Shown here: positions 60,694 through 64,000 of the stretch, in pieces | Layout: every line of letters begins with the position of its first letter | Numbering within the stretch: position 1 is the stretch's first letter | From: Shewanella glacialimarina | GTDB lineage: Bacteria; Pseudomonadota; Gammaproteobacteria; Enterobacterales; Shewanellaceae | Assembly (NCBI RefSeq): GCF_020511155.1 | Contig: NZ_CP041216.1 | Coordinates: forward strand, 3,906,001 to 3,970,000 | Length of the DNA: 64,000 nucleotides | Reading direction: 5' to 3' | The notes under the pieces: generated by a model | What the model saw: only the letters and a program-made list of their open reading frames with translations | What the model was told of the DNA's origin: nothing | The model's database searches: none | Program-made: the position numbers and the translations under genes

Positions 60694-61149
60694 CTAACCA
60701 TGTTGATGCGCTTTATGTGCCGTTTCATTTCTGGCATTTAGCTGCTTATCTTCAGATTCAAGCGCCTCTAAAATACTGCAATGCTCGGCGCTATCGGGGC
60801 CACCACAACAGGCATTTGATAAGCTTTGTAAGGAATTAGCAAACTGGGTTAACTCGGCAATTTTAGCTTCAACATGCTCAAGTTTGTTATCCACCATACC
60901 CTTCACGTCAGCACAGGCCCAGTTGGCTTTATCAAGTTCAATAGACAACAGCTCTGATATCTCATTTAAGGTAAAACCAACAGCTTTAGCGCGTAAAATA
61001 AAACGTAATCTAGCGGCATCATCATTATTATATAAACGATAACCTGATTCAGATCGGCTTGATGGTGCTAGCAGACCGTGTTTTTCATAAAAGCGTAAGG
61101 TGTCAGCCTTGATATCACACTGACTCGCTAACTCACCTATTCGATACAT
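60694..61149 (-). CDS. zntR: MerR-family metal-responsive regulator ZntR
   Basis: A 151-residue MerR regulator. The winged HTH is at residues 1-70 (YRIGELASQCDIKADTLRFYEKHGLL), followed by a dimerisation helix. The metal-binding cysteines match E. coli ZntR: CADVK (about residue 79), the CCGGPDSAEHCSILEALE block (about 114-131). ZntR senses zinc by these ligands. It is 105 bases upstream of the permease on the same strand, and its own promoter has the long spacer typical of MerR targets. An alternative Pb/Cd-type role cannot be excluded. Confidence 0.9.
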   Translation of the reverse strand: MYRIGELASQCDIKADTLRFYEKHGLLAPSSRSESGYRLYNNDDAARLRFILRAKAVGFTLNEISELLSIELDKANWACADVKGMVDNKLEHVEAKIAELTQFANSLQSLSNACCGGPDSAEHCSILEALESEDKQLNARNETAHKAHQHG

Positions 61150-61192
61150 AATCGTCCCGTTATTGCCCTAAGCAAACTTTGAATATGGCTCA

Positions 61193-61224
61193 AGTATAAA
61201 CCTTAGAGTTTAATCCAAGGTCAA
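61193..61224 (-). promoter_or_regulatory. MerR-type promoter of zntR with 20-bp spacer and dyad operator
   Basis: On the minus strand TTGACC (61219-61224) and TATACT (61193-61198) are separated by 20 bases, longer than the normal 17. The 22-base segment ACCTT-N12-AAGGT (61200-61221) is a dyad lying between and over these elements. This is the recognised architecture of MerR-family targets, where the activator untwists the over-long spacer. Confidence 0.75.
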
Positions 61225-61407
61225 GGGTTTTATGGTCATTTATTTTCCCTGGTGTTGTTCGGATTTCAATATTGTGAAATCACGCAGAAAAAACACTCAA
61301 GCCCTATTGTTTACGGTAAAATATGCGCGCTCTGGCGGCACAGATAAAAATAATCATAAATAGCTGCACATTTTGTTCAAATAATGCCCCGAGGAACTTT
61401 GGCAAAA

Positions 61408-61452
61408 CAGATTCACTTTTGGGTTTAAACACCATTTAACAACCCGAATCTG
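61408..61452 (+). promoter_or_regulatory. Hairpin in the purH leader
   Basis: CAGATTC (61408-61414) pairs with GAATCTG (61446-61452), and inside it GGGTT (61421-61425) pairs with AACCC (61441-61445). The left side has an unpaired hexamer between the two stems. It ends 45 bases before the purH ATG. It may be a regulatory structure or a weak attenuator; no T run follows. Elsewhere in the 348-base zntR-purH gap I could not assign a purH promoter. Confidence 0.45.
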
Positions 61453-61497
61453 CTTTGCGAAAGATCCTTGAAATTTAATAGTGGACCCTGTACCTAC

Positions 61498-63087
61498 ATG
61501 AATACTGTCAGACCAATTCGTCGCGCGCTACTAAGCGTTTCAGATAAAACTGGAATCCTTGAATTTGCACAAGCTTTGCATGCCCAAGGTGTTGAACTGT
61601 TATCTACCGGTGGCACAGCAAAATTGCTGGCCGATAACAATATCCCTGTCATGGAAGTTTCTGATTACACAGGTCACCCTGAGATCATGGATGGTCGTGT
61701 CAAAACATTGCATCCTAAAGTGCATGGCGGCATTTTAGCTCGTCGTGGTATTGATGAGATCGTGATGGAACAAAACGGTATCCAGCCTATCGATTTAGTC
61801 GCCGTAAATCTGTATCCATTTGCTGAAACAGTAGCAAAAGCAGGTTGTACATTGGCTGATGCAGTTGAAAACATCGATATCGGCGGCCCAACAATGGTGC
61901 GCTCTACGGCTAAAAACCACAAAGATACTACCATAGTGGTTAACGCTAAAGATTACGCTCGCGTGATTGCTGAAATGCAAGCTAACAATGGTAGCACTAC
62001 GCTTGAAACCCGTTTTGACCTAGCCATAGCCGCATTTGAACACACAGCTGCATACGATGGCATGATAGCTAACTACTTCGGCACTATGGTGCCTGCTCAT
62101 AGCAAAGATGAGTGCCATGAAGATTCAAGCTTCCCACGTACATTCAACACTCAGTTGATCAAAAAACAAGACTTACGCTACGGTGAAAACAGTCATCAAA
62201 AAGCGGCGTTTTATGTGGATACGCACATTGATGAAGCATCTGTTGCCAGTGCAACTCAACTTCAAGGTAAGGCATTATCTTATAACAACATCGCCGATAC
62301 TGACGCAGCACTTGAATGTGTAAAAGAATTTGAAGGCCCTGCATGTGTGATTGTTAAGCATGCTAATCCTTGTGGTGTAGCATTAGGTAGTACTATTTTA
62401 GAAGCTTACGAGCGCGCATTCAAAACAGATCCAACCTCTGCCTTTGGTGGCATAATTGCCTTTAACCAGGAATTAGATGCAGACACGGCCAAAGCAATTG
62501 TTGACCGTCAATTTGTTGAAGTGATTATTGCACCTAAAGTCAGCCAGGCTGCACGTGACATTGTTGCTGCTAAAGCTAACGTACGTTTATTAGAATGTGG
62601 TGAGTGGAACACTAAAACCACCACTCAAGACTTTAAGCGTGTTAATGGTGGTTTATTGGTTCAAGACCGCGACCAGGGCATGGTCAATGTTGAAGACGTT
62701 AAAGTGGTATCAAAACGTCAACCAACGGCTGAGCAATTAACTGACTTAATGTTCTGCTGGAAAGTGGCTAAGTTTGTCAAATCAAATGCGATTGTTTATG
62801 CCAAAGATGGCATGACAATCGGTGTTGGCGCAGGTCAAATGAGCCGCGTTTACTCAGCTAAAGTTGCCGGCATTAAAGCTGCTGATGAAGGTTTAGTGGT
62901 TGAAGGTTCTGTAATGGCATCTGATGCATTTTTCCCATTCCGCGATGGTATCGACGCTGCAGCTGCTGCAGGTATCAGCTGTATTATTCAACCGGGTGGT
63001 TCAATTCGCGATGAAGAAATTATTGCCGCTGCGGATGAACACAATATCGCCATGGTATTTACTGGCATGCGTCACTTCCGCCATTAA
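61498..63087 (+). CDS. purH: Bifunctional AICAR formyltransferase/IMP cyclohydrolase
   Basis: Last two steps of IMP synthesis: formylation of AICAR, then ring closure. From ATG 61498 it has 529 residues, the usual length. The N-terminal IMP cyclohydrolase (MGS-like) domain shows [19 protein letters not shown] and [20 protein letters not shown]; the C-terminal transformylase has [26 protein letters not shown] and the [15 protein letters not shown] block. An in-frame TTG 30 bases upstream would add ten residues and is not favoured. purD follows. Confidence 0.97.
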   Translation: MNTVRPIRRALLSVSDKTGILEFAQALHAQGVELLSTGGTAKLLADNNIPVMEVSDYTGHPEIMDGRVKTLHPKVHGGILARRGIDEIVMEQNGIQPIDLVAVNLYPFAETVAKAGCTLADAVENIDIGGPTMVRSTAKNHKDTTIVVNAKDYARVIAEMQANNGSTTLETRFDLAIAAFEHTAAYDGMIANYFGTMVPAHSKDECHEDSSFPRTFNTQLIKKQDLRYGENSHQKAAFYVDTHIDEASVASATQLQGKALSYNNIADTDAALECVKEFEGPACVIVKHANPCGVALGSTILEAYERAFKTDPTSAFGGIIAFNQELDADTAKAIVDRQFVEVIIAPKVSQAARDIVAAKANVRLLECGEWNTKTTTQDFKRVNGGLLVQDRDQGMVNVEDVKVVSKRQPTAEQLTDLMFCWKVAKFVKSNAIVYAKDGMTIGVGAGQMSRVYSAKVAGIKAADEGLVVEGSVMASDAFFPFRDGIDAAAAAGISCIIQPGGSIRDEEIIAAADEHNIAMVFTGMRHFRH

Positions 63088-63102
63088 TCGGCACTAGAAT
63101 AG

Positions 63103-63127
63103 AGCAGCCTTGTTTGGCTGCTTTTTT
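63103..63127 (+). terminator. Terminator between purH and purD
   Basis: AGCAGCC pairs with GGCTGCT around a 6-base loop, followed by TTTTT. It is 15 bases after purH, so purD expression may depend on read-through or its own promoter. Confidence 0.8.
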
Positions 63128-63173
63128 CGTTTAAAGAATCATATATTTTTACTACTTAGAGGAATGAATCGAG

Positions 63174-64000
63174 ATGCAAGTACTTGTAATTGGTGGCGGC
63201 GGTCGTGAACATGCTCTAGCTTGGAAAGCGGCTCAGTCTGCTCAAGTTGAAAAAGTTTTTGTTGCGCCAGGTAATGCGGGCACATCACTAGAGCCAAAAC
63301 TAGAAAACGTAGCAATCAAGGTTGAGGCCATTTCAGAGTTAGTGAAATTTGCCCAGGACAACAAGATTGAACTCACCATTGTTGGCCCAGAAGTGCCTTT
63401 ATCATTAGGTGTGGTTGATGCGTTTAACGCTGCCGGTTTACCTATATTTGGCCCAACACAGGGTGCTGCTCAGCTTGAGTCATCAAAAGCCTTTACTAAA
63501 GACTTTTTAGCGCGTCATAACATTCCAACAGCTGATTATTCAAACTTCACTGAAATTGAGCCAGCCAAAGCTTACGCGGCAGAGTTAACCGCTAAAACAG
63601 GTTTCCCTGTGGTGATTAAAGCCGATGGTTTAGCCGCAGGTAAAGGCGTGATTATTGCTGCTAGCCAGGTTGAAGCTGATGCAGCCATTGACGATATGTT
63701 ATCTGGTAATAAATTTGGCGAAGCGGGTTCACGCGTTGTTATCGAAGAATTTTTAAAGGGTGAAGAAGCCAGCTTTATCGTTATGGTTGATGGCAAAAAC
63801 ATTCTAGCCATGGCCACCAGCCAGGACCACAAAGCTCGCGACAATGGAGACTACGGTCCAAATACAGGCGGCATGGGTGCATACTCACCGGCACCTGTTG
63901 TGACTCAGGCAGTTCATGACTGGACCATCGCTAATGTTATTCGCCCAACGGTAGATGGCATGGCCGCTGAAGGTAACGTTTACACTGGATTTCTTTACGC
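63174..64000 (+). CDS. purD: Phosphoribosylamine-glycine ligase (partial)
   Basis: Second step of purine synthesis, joining phosphoribosylamine and glycine with ATP (ATP-grasp fold). Only the first 275 residues are in the window. The start MQVLVIGGGGREHALAWK and the ATP-grasp blocks FPVVIKADGLAAGKGV, EEFLKGEEASFIVMVDG and DNGDYGPNTGGMGAYSP are intact. An AGAGGA site lies about 10 bases upstream. The gene runs off the right edge. Confidence 0.97.
   Translation, partial: MQVLVIGGGGREHALAWKAAQSAQVEKVFVAPGNAGTSLEPKLENVAIKVEAISELVKFAQDNKIELTIVGPEVPLSLGVVDAFNAAGLPIFGPTQGAAQLESSKAFTKDFLARHNIPTADYSNFTEIEPAKAYAAELTAKTGFPVVIKADGLAAGKGVIIAASQVEADAAIDDMLSGNKFGEAGSRVVIEEFLKGEEASFIVMVDGKNILAMATSQDHKARDNGDYGPNTGGMGAYSPAPVVTQAVHDWTIANVIRPTVDGMAAEGNVYTGFLY

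Overview
The window looks like a chromosomal segment of a marine Shewanella with low GC. The grounds are the motX-rnr, purA, rplM-rpsI, zapE, degQ-degS, murA-mla, kds-lpt-rpoN-ptsN gene order, an OmcA/MtrC-type multiheme cytochrome lipoprotein, a Tsx/OmpK porin and a zntR-permease pair beside purHD. Most of it is ordinary core genome; a few short accessory stretches interrupt it. No rRNA, tRNA, CRISPR array or intact insertion sequence was seen.

Layout. 1-5943 (minus): RNase R (cut by the window edge), MotX, PurA, YjeT, ribosomal proteins S9 and L13, ZapE. 6292-8887 (plus): periplasmic protease DegQ and membrane-anchored DegS. 9049-13723 (minus): MurA, IbaG and the MlaFEDCB phospholipid-transport operon. 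13954-21933 (plus): YrbG, KdsD, KdsC, LptC, LptA, LptB, RpoN, Hpf, PtsN, RapZ, PtsO, which join Kdo/LPS supply and LPS export to the sigma-54 and nitrogen-PTS cluster. 22199-23092 is a small accessory patch with a sigma-54-like promoter, a 49-residue ORF, a small HTH protein and a 12-bp inverted repeat. 23093-25386 holds a periplasmic binding lipoprotein overlapping a membrane diguanylate cyclase. 25451-30940 holds an aromatic-rich secreted protein, UbiD, Fre, a PAS chemoreceptor and a MazG/HisE-like pyrophosphohydrolase.

31043-32539 is a repeat-rich island around one small membrane gene flanked by 15-bp direct repeats. 32540-37910 carries an unknown membrane protein, UbiA, UvrD and a LysR regulator. 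38055-41278 holds a proline-rich lipoprotein and a large secreted GEVED/LruC protein. 41279-46160 (minus) has an Old Yellow Enzyme relative, a glycosyltransferase and an NfeD-SPFH-SPFH operon. Tsx porin (46390) and uridine phosphorylase (47261) converge, a likely nucleoside uptake and salvage pair. Then come a YdcH protein under a perfect FNR-type box, a type III ornithine/lysine decarboxylase, an MscS channel, a membrane protein/XRE regulator pair with two operator-like dyads, a radical SAM protein lacking its cluster cysteines, small GNAT and monooxygenase genes, an S1/P1 nuclease, a nine-heme OmcA/MtrC-like lipoprotein, a cysteine-studded permease with its ZntR regulator, and purHD, cut by the right edge.

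Points most worth a second look: the binding-protein/diguanylate cyclase pair, the ZntR promoter with a 20-bp spacer driving a permease with six Cys-Cys pairs, the nine-heme cytochrome with a collagen-like stalk, the truncated radical SAM gene, the XRE operators, the sigma-54-like small-gene locus and the repeat island. All family assignments come from reading the sequence and recalled family knowledge; no database search was run.
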